Positions 42,491-50,653 of a DNA stretch of 64,000 nucleotides are shown here, one piece after another. Under the pieces are notes generated by a model that saw nothing but the letters and a program-made list of their open reading frames with translations, was not told the DNA's origin and made no database searches. Each line of letters begins with the position of its first letter. Position 1 is the stretch's first letter. This DNA comes from Pseudomonadota bacterium (GTDB taxonomy: Bacteria > Pseudomonadota > Gammaproteobacteria > Steroidobacterales > Steroidobacteraceae). Where the stretch lies: the NCBI GenBank assembly GCA_023457495.1, contig JAEWLQ010000077.1:1-64000 (forward strand), read 5' to 3'. The translations under genes and the position numbers were made by a program.

Positions 42491-43997
42491 AGGCAGCGAG
42501 GCGGAGTTCCAGCCGGCTCTGCGATTGCATCGCTCGTCCTGGCTGTTCGCGCTGACGGGCTCGGTGCGGCAACTGATCCTGCCGCTCTTTGTGCTGCTGA
42601 TATTCGGCGCACGCCGTGAGGACGACTGGATAGGCATGCCTCTTGCTCTCGTATTCGTGGGCGCGATGCTCGTACGCGCCTTGTGGCATCAATGGACCTT
42701 TCGCTATGGATACGGCCCACGCGGCCTGGTGATTCGCGAGGGGGTGATATTCCGGAACGTGCGCCACATCGAGTATTCGCGCATAGAGAACATCGATACC
42801 GAGCGCGGGCTGTTGCATCGGCTCCTGAACGTCGCGCAAGTGCGCGTGCAAACCTCCACCGGCGGAAAGCCCGAAGCGCTCATCAGCGTGCTGGACTCGA
42901 GCGCGGTCCAGGAGATGCGTCAACGGGTGTTCGCCGATTCGCAACCCGCCGCGGAAGCGGCACAAGCTCCCCAAGCTCCTCCGCTGCTGCACTTATCGCC
43001 GAAGGAACTGGTGATTCACGGACTGATCGACAACCGAGGACTGATCCTCGTCGCCGCCGGCGCAGCCTTGATGCAGCAAGCGGGCTTCTTCCGGGTGAAG
43101 CGCGAGTTCATCGACGAATGGCTGCATTCTTCGGCGCTCAGCGGCGTCGCAGGGCTCGGAACGGCGATGCAGATCCTGCTCGCCGTCCTCGCGATCATCT
43201 CGGCGCTGATCGCCGTACGAATCCTTTCGGTCGTGGTGGCACTGGTAACACTGCACGATTTCACGCTGACACGGCACGCCGGGGATCTGCGTGCGCGTTA
43301 TGGACTATTCACGAGCATCGCCCTCACGCTGCGGATACGCCGGATCCAGGCGGTGCATCAGTCGGAGTCGCCGCTGCACCGGCTGTTCGGCAGGGTGTCC
43401 CTGGACGTCGATCTGGCGGGCGACGGCGGCGGCGAAGAGCAGCAGCACAATCCGGAGCGGATGAAAACGCGCTGGCTGGCGCCCGTCTGCCCCGCCGCGG
43501 CGGCGCCGGCGTTGATAGCCGCGGCGCTACCTGTCTTCGATTCCGCCGCGCAACCGGATTGGCAACCGCTCGCGCCAGGAGCTCGCTCGCGCATTTTCCG
43601 GCGCAGCGCCTTGCTGCTCCTTCTGCTCTTCGTGGTGCCGATGTGGTGGTATCTGCGCGAGGCCATCGTTTTCGCGATTCCGATCGCGGTTGGGCTCGCG
43701 TGGATGCACGCGCATCTGTACGTGAAGTACGCGCGCTGGGCGCTGCAGAGCGACGTGTTGCTGTTCCGGTCGGGCTGGCTGACGCGCCGGTTGACGATCG
43801 TGCCGCGCGACCGTGTGCAGTCGCTGAACCTGTCGACGACACCATTCGACCGGCGCCGGCACATGGCGAGCCTGACAGTGGATACCGCTGGAGGAGGCGC
43901 GAGGTCCGCCGGAGTTCGCATTCGATACCTGCCCGTGGACGTGGCGCGACGACTCGCGGACGAGCTCAATGCGAGCGTGGGCGCCAGCCGTGCCTGA
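42480..43997 (+). CDS. YdbT-like PH-domain membrane protein
   Basis: 505 residues from the GTG at 42480, which has GGAGA upstream and overlaps the YdbS-like gene by 11 bp; an ATG further upstream would run deep into that gene. It has about six membrane helices in three pairs, each followed by a PH (bPH2/DUF304) domain, with the recurring motif I...RI..I....G....LFG...(V/L).(V/L)...G. Co-translation with the preceding gene is likely. The stop directly abuts the convergent hipA stop (43997/43998). Confidence 0.88.
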   Translation: MASEGSEAEFQPALRLHRSSWLFALTGSVRQLILPLFVLLIFGARREDDWIGMPLALVFVGAMLVRALWHQWTFRYGYGPRGLVIREGVIFRNVRHIEYSRIENIDTERGLLHRLLNVAQVRVQTSTGGKPEALISVLDSSAVQEMRQRVFADSQPAAEAAQAPQAPPLLHLSPKELVIHGLIDNRGLILVAAGAALMQQAGFFRVKREFIDEWLHSSALSGVAGLGTAMQILLAVLAIISALIAVRILSVVVALVTLHDFTLTRHAGDLRARYGLFTSIALTLRIRRIQAVHQSESPLHRLFGRVSLDVDLAGDGGGEEQQHNPERMKTRWLAPVCPAAAAPALIAAALPVFDSAAQPDWQPLAPGARSRIFRRSALLLLLLFVVPMWWYLREAIVFAIPIAVGLAWMHAHLYVKYARWALQSDVLLFRSGWLTRRLTIVPRDRVQSLNLSTTPFDRRRHMASLTVDTAGGGARSAGVRIRYLPVDVARRLADELNASVGASRA

Positions 43998-45341
43998 TCA
44001 CTTCCGCCGTTTGGGTTGGCGCATGAGCTCTGACCGGCCGATGGGCTCCGGTCGTTCGGCCGGAGCCGGAGCGGAGAACTTTGCCGCCTCGATGTAAGGG
44101 CGCAATCCCCGGCTCTTCTCTTCGCCATCAGCACCGCGCAGCGAAGTCATTCCTGCGTCCCACGCGTTGGTCATCTGCTTTGCGATTTCATTCCAGCGAG
44201 GCTCGTTCTTTGCGGCTTCGATCACTTCGCGGCCAACTTCCACCGCCGACTCGCAAACCCGTTCGACCATGTCCGCGTATTCACGAGGCGCGATACCGAG
44301 CCTCGCCTTGAAGAACTTTTCGAGTGATTTTCCGGGGGCCCAGGTCTTTCTGCCTTCGATCGTCAGCCCTGGAGGGTTCTCGGCGTAGCGCGGATAGGCC
44401 TGCGTCGTAACGATGTCGTACGCCGGTGTGTATGCGACATCGGAGATGCCGGTGTAGTAGAGCGCGATGTTCTTGGAGTGGCAGTCGGCATTACGAACCA
44501 CGTAGTTAGTGATGATGAGCCAGCCCAAGCGCTGATGCTGTGCCGAAGCAGACCCTTGGGGAAGATAGGCTCGCGTGGCTTTGAGGACTTGCTCCATCGA
44601 TGGCGCATATTTCTCGTGCGGGGGCAGTCCCAACAAGCTGCAAGCGTCTTCCACGCCAAACGCAGGTGTGCCAGTTCCGTCGATATCGAAACGATTTACG
44701 ACCAGGACGTTGCCGTCGTCGGACATTTGCGTCTTTGCCACCGACATCACGTTCAGCCGCTCCAGAACGCGCATCGAATGGAACTCGTTGAAGCCCAGGA
44801 ATGGCGTCTTGGCGTCCGATCCTTTGACGATGTAGCTCCCCATGCGGAGGGTTGCCTTGCCCGTCATGACCTTGTGTTCCGCGGTTGCTTCGGGCGCGAT
44901 GAATTTCGGCACGGCGCCCGAGATCGCGGAGCGCGCGTATTCGCGCACCAGTGCCTCGAATTTTGCGGGGCTCGTTTCGGATTTCAGCAGCGCTTCGAGG
45001 TGCAGCGGCGCGAGGTGGGCTCCCGGCGTCGCACCTTCCGGCGTGACTGCAACGCGGCCGATTCCGCTGCCACCGACCAGTGCAAGAAGCGAGAGGTCGG
45101 TTCCGTCGAGGTGGCGTCCGAACTCCTCGCGAATGACGCCTAACAAGAATCCTTCCGGCAGGTTCTGCCGAAAGAAGGGGTGCAGGTCTCTTGGCCATCT
45201 CCACGACTCTTCACGTACCGGCATCGTGAGGCTGACGAAATCGGTCTCCACCGTTCCTGGCAGATATTTCATGACGTATTCGTCGCTGTCCCGAAAGAGC
45301 TGCGCGACTTTCCGGCCGGAGACGTGAACGTCCAGTTTCAA
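43998..45341 (-). CDS. hipA: HipA-family Ser/Thr kinase toxin
   Basis: 447 residues, starting at TTG in a TTGA overlap with the hipB stop. Features of HipA kinases: N-terminal subdomain KLDVHVSGRKVAQLF, SAISGAVPKFIA (ATP-binding loop), the catalytic NADCHSKNIAL (Asp and Asn in the N-x-D-x-H-x-K-N pattern) and PAYDIVTT, the metal-binding DFG equivalent. Known family members phosphorylate glutamyl-tRNA synthetase and cause growth arrest. The C-terminal ~30 residues are a Pro/Arg-rich extension. The rare start may keep HipA below HipB. Confidence 0.92.
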   Translation of the reverse strand: MKLDVHVSGRKVAQLFRDSDEYVMKYLPGTVETDFVSLTMPVREESWRWPRDLHPFFRQNLPEGFLLGVIREEFGRHLDGTDLSLLALVGGSGIGRVAVTPEGATPGAHLAPLHLEALLKSETSPAKFEALVREYARSAISGAVPKFIAPEATAEHKVMTGKATLRMGSYIVKGSDAKTPFLGFNEFHSMRVLERLNVMSVAKTQMSDDGNVLVVNRFDIDGTGTPAFGVEDACSLLGLPPHEKYAPSMEQVLKATRAYLPQGSASAQHQRLGWLIITNYVVRNADCHSKNIALYYTGISDVAYTPAYDIVTTQAYPRYAENPPGLTIEGRKTWAPGKSLEKFFKARLGIAPREYADMVERVCESAVEVGREVIEAAKNEPRWNEIAKQMTNAWDAGMTSLRGADGEEKSRGLRPYIEAAKFSAPAPAERPEPIGRSELMRQPKRRK

Positions 45342-45604
45342 GGCTCAGTGCCCCTCGAGCGTTGTTCGGCGAGGATGTCTTCCAGCGTGCGTGCGTGCCC
45401 CACTTTCACTGCCTTCAGGTCATAGCCTGCGGCCTCGAGCAAGCGCACGAGAGCGGAAACGCTCATGTCACCCCTGGCGAGTTTTTCCATTCGCGCCAGC
45501 GTGACGCGTGATACCCGCGCGCGACTGGCGAGCTCGGCCTGGCTGAGGCCTGTTTGGGTGCGGACTGCTTTCAGCATGTCCGCCACGTCGGCGAGAGTGC
45601 TCAT
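45338..45604 (-). CDS. hipB: HipB-family antitoxin, Xre-type HTH
   Basis: 88 residues. An Xre/Cro helix-turn-helix occupies ~10-65, with recognition region GLSQAELASRARVSRVTLARMEKLARG. The short C-terminal tail (~66-88) includes a charged helix that in HipB proteins is flexible. As antitoxin it should bind HipA and repress its own operon through the palindrome at 45648-45665. First gene of a two-gene operon. Confidence 0.92.
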   Translation of the reverse strand: MSTLADVADMLKAVRTQTGLSQAELASRARVSRVTLARMEKLARGDMSVSALVRLLEAAGYDLKAVKVGHARTLEDILAEQRSRGTEP

Positions 45605-45647
45605 GCTGTATCCTTCGGGCTACAGAATTACAGTTTTCGGTGAATAT

Positions 45648-45665
45648 AGTATCCCGTGGGATACT
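45648..45665. promoter_or_regulatory. HipB operator palindrome
   Basis: AGTATCCC-GT-GGGATACT, perfect 8-bp arms, ~44 bp upstream of the hipB start. It contains TATCC and GGATA half-sites as in the E. coli HipB operators (TATCC-N8-GGATA), but spaced by four bases instead of eight. A second weak TATCC...GGGCTA half-match occurs at ~45609-45622 next to the hipB start. Confidence 0.7.
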
Positions 45666-45759
45666 GAATCTCAACAGTGAATTGCGGCGACCGCCGGAGA
45701 GGTTGGCTACCTGCTCCTGGAGCTTTTTGACCCGTGCGTGCCGAGCAATGCACGGAAAC

Positions 45760-47112
45760 CTACGTCGGCTCGGGAAACTCCATCACGAAACGCGCACCGC
45801 GCGCCGCTTTCGCGTCGAGCGTCAATCGTCCGCCTTGCCGCTCCATGATGCACTTCGCGATCGCAAGCCCCAACCCCGCGCCAGGGCCCGACGCATCGGG
45901 GGCGCGGCGGAATCTCTCGAACAGTGATGCAGCGGCAGGCGCAGCGATTCCGGGCCCATCGTCGGCGATGATCACAGCGGCACCTTCAGCGGATAAGGTG
46001 ATCGACGTGCCGGCGGGCGTGTACTGAATCGCGTTCTCGATCAGGTTGCGAAAAACCAGGCGCGTCAGTGTTGCATTCCCGTGCGCAGGCACGGACGCGT
46101 CGGGCGTCACGGCGGTCAGGTAGTGCTCCGACTCGAGCGCGACAGGCGCCAGCTCCCGGGCCACTTCCAGCGCAACGGCGTGAGCGTCGAATTCGGCGAA
46201 CTGGAACTGTTCCTGCGAATCGAGGCGCGCGAGACAGAGCAGTTGCTCGACGAGACGCGCGAGCTGTTCGATTTCGAACGCAACATCGCCCAGCTCCTGC
46301 GCAGAAAAGCGGGACTCGAGCCGTGCTCGCAATGTCGCAAGCGGGGTGCGCAGCTGATGCGCGGCGTTGGCGGAAAATTCCCGCTGTACGCGATAGTCCG
46401 CTTCGAGCCGATCCAGCGAGGTGTTGACTGCCTGAACCAGCGGCACGAGCTCCCGGGGAAGATTCTCGGCATGCAACCGCTCGTCCAGACGACTCAGCGA
46501 CAACATCGAGGCCTGATGCGAGACGGCACGCAAGGAGCGAAGCGAAGACAGCACCGTCACGACCACGACGCCGACCACGGCGATCAGCAGCAGGGCAATC
46601 GGCCAATACAACTCGTCCAGCGCGCCGAGCATGAGTTGGGCGACCAGACTCTCTTCATCCTCGAGATTCCGCACCACGCGCAACCAGTGTGGGCCGCGAC
46701 CGTCGTCTAGATAGAGGGTGGCAGCCATGATGCTGTTGCCCGACGACGCATCCGTTTCCCGCTGTATGACGATCTGCGCGCCGCCTTCGACCGGCAATGG
46801 CAGATAAGGCGCGGAGAAACCGCCCGACTGCAGCACCGAGCCATCCGCGCTCAGCAATTGAAAGCCGTTCAAGGCATCCGGTCGTGAGTAGAACTCTTGA
46901 AGGGGCCGTGGCAACTCGAGACGCGGTGGACCGTTCCCCGACACGACCGACGCACGCAGGTTCTGCACCTGGACGGCAATGCTCTGGCCTTCCAGACCCC
47001 ACAGCCCTTCCCGAAACTCGGAGTACAACACCAGGTAGCTGCCGGCGAGCGCCAGCACGACCACGATGGTCAGTCGAACGATGAGTGATCGAAGCAAGGA
47101 CGGAGCGCGCAT
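45760..47112 (-). CDS. Sensor histidine kinase
   Basis: 450 residues from the ATG at 47112. Two membrane helices (~11-31 and ~170-190) enclose a ~140-residue periplasmic sensor domain. A HAMP-like linker follows, then the H-box AAHQLRTPLA (His252), N-box NLIENAIQY, G1 ADDGPGI and G2 GAGLGLAIAK. It belongs to the QseC/TctE-like group and is encoded 10 bp after its response regulator. The signal may relate to the ligand of the co-transcribed TonB receptor (inference). Confidence 0.93.
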   Translation of the reverse strand: MRAPSLLRSLIVRLTIVVVLALAGSYLVLYSEFREGLWGLEGQSIAVQVQNLRASVVSGNGPPRLELPRPLQEFYSRPDALNGFQLLSADGSVLQSGGFSAPYLPLPVEGGAQIVIQRETDASSGNSIMAATLYLDDGRGPHWLRVVRNLEDEESLVAQLMLGALDELYWPIALLLIAVVGVVVVTVLSSLRSLRAVSHQASMLSLSRLDERLHAENLPRELVPLVQAVNTSLDRLEADYRVQREFSANAAHQLRTPLATLRARLESRFSAQELGDVAFEIEQLARLVEQLLCLARLDSQEQFQFAEFDAHAVALEVARELAPVALESEHYLTAVTPDASVPAHGNATLTRLVFRNLIENAIQYTPAGTSITLSAEGAAVIIADDGPGIAAPAAASLFERFRRAPDASGPGAGLGLAIAKCIMERQGGRLTLDAKAARGARFVMEFPEPT

Positions 47113-47122
47113 CGAGTCGCGA

Positions 47123-47818
47123 TCAGGAGGCGAGATAGCCCAGACCGCGCAAGGTCCGCAGCGACACATCGGCGCCCGCGGCCGCGAGCTTCTTGCGCAA
47201 CCTGTGAATCTGCGTCTCCACCGAGTTCGCGCTGCGCTCCTGCTCGAAGTCGTACAGGCATTCCGCAAGCCGCTCCTTCGAGACGACACGACCCTGATTA
47301 CGCAGCAGCGCTTCGAGCACGATCAGCTCCGAGCGCGTCAGATCGAGCGGCGTCTCGGCCACGGTGACGATGCGTGCGGACGTATCGAGCTTCACGCTGC
47401 CGAGGGTGAGCGTGCGACCCAATGCCGCGCCCGGTCGACGCAACAACGCGCGCAGCCGGGCGATGAGCTCCTGCATCGCGAACGGCTTGACCAGATAGTC
47501 GTCCGCGCCGCAATCCAGACCCCGCACGCGATCCTCGATGGCGCCCAGCGCGGTGAGGATCAGCACGGGTGTCGTGCTGCCGCGGTTCCGCATTTCCTTC
47601 AGCGTGTCGAGGCCGGTGCCGTCCGGCAGCATGAGATCGAGCACGGCGGCATCGTAATCGGCCGCTCCCCAGATTCGCAGTCCCTCGGTCGCCGAACCTG
47701 CGCTGTCAACTGCGAACCCCTGCGCATGCAGGCTCTCCGCGACAGCCTGACAGAGACGCGGGTTATCTTCGATGATGAGCAATCTCAATGGGCAATCCCG
47801 ATCACCAGGAACGTTCAA
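47123..47818 (-). CDS. OmpR-family response regulator
   Basis: 231 residues. Receiver domain with phospho-acceptor Asp61 (VLDLMLP), Thr89 and Lys111 (LVKPF); C-terminal winged helix with TRSELIVLEALLRNQGRVVSKE and SVETQIHRLRKKL. The start overlaps the end of the TonB receptor gene by 17 bp, so all three genes form one transcript. OmpR-type regulators bind direct repeats at ~11 bp spacing; such a ladder lies upstream of this operon at 50255-50293. Confidence 0.95.
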   Translation of the reverse strand: MNVPGDRDCPLRLLIIEDNPRLCQAVAESLHAQGFAVDSAGSATEGLRIWGAADYDAAVLDLMLPDGTGLDTLKEMRNRGSTTPVLILTALGAIEDRVRGLDCGADDYLVKPFAMQELIARLRALLRRPGAALGRTLTLGSVKLDTSARIVTVAETPLDLTRSELIVLEALLRNQGRVVSKERLAECLYDFEQERSANSVETQIHRLRKKLAAAGADVSLRTLRGLGYLAS

Positions 47819-50183
47819 AGATGAGGCCGATGATGGGAAATGCTTCCCCTTCGTCCGCGACGATCACGCCCCGCCGCGGGTCGAACTCCTGCGCATCGGA
47901 CCCTGGCCCCGCATAGACATTGATCACATCGAGGAATGCGACCAGGTCCACCGGCCCAAGACTACGCCGGTAATCGACCCGGATATTGAGCGAGTGATAG
48001 TCATCGAGCAGAAGCGCGTTTGGCTCCGTCAGTTCCTTCGAGTACCGCAGCGGCTGTCCTGCTCCCAGCACGTCACTATTGATGATGAAGGCGTCCGTGG
48101 GTCGCCCGGTCGCCCATTTCCAGCGTGCGCCGACCTTCCAGCGTTCGCTGATCTCCCAGCTGCCGCCGATGGAGAAGAAATGCTCGCGACTGAAGTCGGC
48201 ATCATGTTCCCCGAAGCCATCGTTGTCGTCGACGCGCGCATTGTTGTAGGCGTAAACGATGTTCCCGAACCAGCCATTCGCGAAATTCCGCGACAGAACG
48301 ACGTCCACGCCGAGATTCGTGCCTTCCCCGCCGTTCGTGACCCGGCCACTCGTGCGTTCCTGCGCGACGACGAGATTATCGAGCCACTGATAATACGGCT
48401 CGACGAGCAGTGACCAGTTCGGACCGAAGTACTTCTCGAAGCCGACGCTCACGTGAGTGATTCGCTCGTTCTCGATACCGAAGTTCTCCGGGCTCGCCGC
48501 GCGCACCAGGAAGCGCGGCGACTGATAAAACACGCCCGCGGTTGCCGACACGCGCGTGCCCGGTGTGGGACGCCAGTTCGCCGCAAGCCGCGGAGAGACG
48601 AGCGATTCGTCCGAGAAGCCATCACGATCGTAACGAAGCCCGGCTCTCAGATCCCAGCGATCGAATTCGAACACCTGCTCGCCGTAGGCGGCATAGCTGG
48701 TCTCCTTCGCTTCATACACCGAGTCCACGCTATCCGGTGTCAACGTGATGTATTGCTGGCCGGGTGGGCGCGGATCGGTCGAACGATAGACGAAGCGGTC
48801 CCAGTCTTCCCTGAGGACTGTCGTGTAATCGACGTCGGTCTGCCAGACGCGCAGCCCGGCCGATACCTGGCCGAGGCGATTGCGAGTCACATAGTCGCTG
48901 TGCCAGCCGATCTCGGTTTCCTTTTCGGTGACGGTCATCAGGCGCTCGCGCACCGGCACGTCCGCAGCCGGCGTGCCCTCCGGCACGAGGTCCGGATACG
49001 CCTCGCCCTCCGCTGAAGTTTTGTCGTTCGAGCGAACGTAGAGTCGATTCGTCCATTCACCGACCTCCCCAACCAGGTGGCGCCACGTCAGCCCCGCCAG
49101 GTACAGGTCCTGCTCGGTGTCGATGAGCGACACGTCCTCGAAGTTCGGCGACTCGAGCACGTTGTCTATGTCGCGCGTGTATTCCTCCGGCGCGTAAACA
49201 CCCAGGAATTCTATCGTGTCGCCCGAATCGAGAGTCGTAACCGTCTTGAGCACGATATCGGTGAGCTTCGGCTGGCCAATGTCCAACTCTTCGATCATCT
49301 CGAATACGCGACCGAAATCGAACTGGCGCGCCGTGAAATACATGGTCGTACCATCGTGGATGCCGCTTGGCCCCTCGTAGCCGAGCTCGAGGCCTGCCAT
49401 GTCCACCCGCAGACTGGCGCTGGGTGTCGGGCTTCCGCCTGCGACATCGAGCTTCAACAGAGAACCCGAGCGCCCTCCATATGCGGCGCTCCAGCCGCCG
49501 GGCGAGAACTCGGCGCTCGCGATGGAGTTAGGCGCGAAAATCGAGTAGCGACCACCGCCACCGATGTCCTCCTCCTCGCCGAGTGTCTGGTCGAAGTGCA
49601 CCACTCGGTCGAAGGGCAACTCGTCGATCAGGATCAGGTTGTCCCGAGGTCCACGGCCGCGCACGGAGAAGCTCGCGAATTCGCCGGTGGATACGAGTCC
49701 CGGCAAGCCGTCCAGCGCGCGCATGACATCGCTACCCGTCCCAGCGGCACTGCGCAGTTCTTCGCGGTTCAGTAGTGAGTTGCTTACCGCCCCATTCGGG
49801 TCGGCACTCAGCGCGCGGGCTTGAACCAGGACTTCCTCGAGCGAGTCCGGGTGGGCGAGCATCTGCAAGCTGAGTGGAGTCACCTTGCGGCCGACGACAC
49901 GTACGCTCGGTTCGTTGACAGTCACCAGGCCAGGGCCGGCCGCCGTGACCGCATAGAGTCCGGCTTCGAGGTCACCCAATTCGACCGTGCCATCGGCCTG
50001 TGTTCGACCGGTAACGACCTTGCCGTCACGGCCGGAAGCAGTCACGGTCACGCCCTCGATGGGCCGCCGCGTCTCCATGCTGACGATGGCAATGCGCATT
50101 CCGCCATCTGCGCCTTGGGCCATCGCAGCAGACGATGCGCAGATGACCAGCAGTCCTGCTAAAAGCCGAATGGTTCGTTTCAT
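47802..50183 (-). CDS. TonB-dependent outer-membrane receptor with carboxypeptidase-like N-domain
   Basis: 793 residues; ATG at 50183 with GAGGAGATCGGG upstream and a signal peptide to AMAQ. Residues ~25-105 are a CarboxypepD_reg-like beta-sandwich (RIAIVSMETRRPIEGVTVTASGRDGK). The plug domain follows (SVRGRGPRDNLILIDELPF, then SIASAEFSPGGWSAAYGGRSG) and then a ~22-strand barrel ending in an aromatic residue (FERSW). It imports an unknown ligand with TonB energy. Co-transcription with a two-component system is unusual; most such receptors are controlled by FecI/FecR or carbohydrate regulators. Confidence 0.93.
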   Translation of the reverse strand: MKRTIRLLAGLLVICASSAAMAQGADGGMRIAIVSMETRRPIEGVTVTASGRDGKVVTGRTQADGTVELGDLEAGLYAVTAAGPGLVTVNEPSVRVVGRKVTPLSLQMLAHPDSLEEVLVQARALSADPNGAVSNSLLNREELRSAAGTGSDVMRALDGLPGLVSTGEFASFSVRGRGPRDNLILIDELPFDRVVHFDQTLGEEEDIGGGGRYSIFAPNSIASAEFSPGGWSAAYGGRSGSLLKLDVAGGSPTPSASLRVDMAGLELGYEGPSGIHDGTTMYFTARQFDFGRVFEMIEELDIGQPKLTDIVLKTVTTLDSGDTIEFLGVYAPEEYTRDIDNVLESPNFEDVSLIDTEQDLYLAGLTWRHLVGEVGEWTNRLYVRSNDKTSAEGEAYPDLVPEGTPAADVPVRERLMTVTEKETEIGWHSDYVTRNRLGQVSAGLRVWQTDVDYTTVLREDWDRFVYRSTDPRPPGQQYITLTPDSVDSVYEAKETSYAAYGEQVFEFDRWDLRAGLRYDRDGFSDESLVSPRLAANWRPTPGTRVSATAGVFYQSPRFLVRAASPENFGIENERITHVSVGFEKYFGPNWSLLVEPYYQWLDNLVVAQERTSGRVTNGGEGTNLGVDVVLSRNFANGWFGNIVYAYNNARVDDNDGFGEHDADFSREHFFSIGGSWEISERWKVGARWKWATGRPTDAFIINSDVLGAGQPLRYSKELTEPNALLLDDYHSLNIRVDYRRSLGPVDLVAFLDVINVYAGPGSDAQEFDPRRGVIVADEGEAFPIIGLIFERSW

Positions 50184-50254
50184 CCCGATCTCCTCATTGC
50201 GCCTGGCGCGATACCCATGAACGCTCACCGCGCATGAACACTGAGCCTATCGAG

Positions 50255-50293
50255 GTGAAGGCGACGTGAAGAGCGTGCGAACGCCGCGTGAAG
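50255..50293 (-). promoter_or_regulatory. Four half-sites at 11-bp spacing upstream of TonB receptor operon
   Basis: On the plus strand GTGAAG occurs at 50255, 50266 and 50288, with GCGAAC at 50277: four units exactly 11 bp apart (CTTCAC/GTTCGC in the direction of the operon). This is the layout bound by PhoB/OmpR-family dimers. It lies 72-110 bp upstream of the receptor start, consistent with autoregulation by the co-encoded response regulator. Confidence 0.6.
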
Positions 50294-50524
50294 AGCGCGG
50301 CAAGCGGCAGGAATCTGAGCAACATGGCGGTTCCTCGACAGTGGATAGTCACCGGAAGCCAAGGTAGCAATCGAGTCTGTCGCGAAACTTGCGGGAGTGA
50401 AGGCTGCCGGCGGGATCGGTATTACAGCGCTACATCGATTCCGCGTAACGCAGGGATCTCGCAGGTCCAGTCCGACGTGATCGCTTCACCACTGACCCAT
50501 CGGATTAGGGCCGGCAGGACCCCA
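50294..50524. other. Intergenic sequence without clear features
   Basis: Part of the 470-bp gap between the TonB receptor start (50183) and the selO stop (50654). Apart from the half-site ladder to its left and the terminator to its right I see no conserved signal. A 91-codon rightward frame across it lacks a ribosome binding site and normal codon use. Confidence 0.5.
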
Positions 50525-50557
50525 GAAAGCAAAACCCCCGCCGGTTTCCCGACGAGG
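50525..50557 (-). terminator. Intrinsic terminator of the regulator-selO operon
   Basis: On the minus strand CCTCGTCGG pairs with CCGGCGGGG (two U-G wobbles) around a GAAA loop, followed by GTTTTGCTTTC. Directional for the leftward operon ending at 50654. Nearly the same core as 9571-9598. Confidence 0.8.
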
Positions 50558-50653
50558 CTTTGAAATTCTCGCATCCGCCCATCGTCGCGTACGCGAACGA
50601 TGGCGGAGCATTGGTCACTTCAAAGACGCGCCCGTTCCTTGGCCCCGTACGGT

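Noticed and set aside
50288..50563. 91-codon rightward frame in the gap before the selO terminator
   Set aside because: No ribosome binding site, odd composition, and it runs into the terminator hairpin and the half-site ladder.
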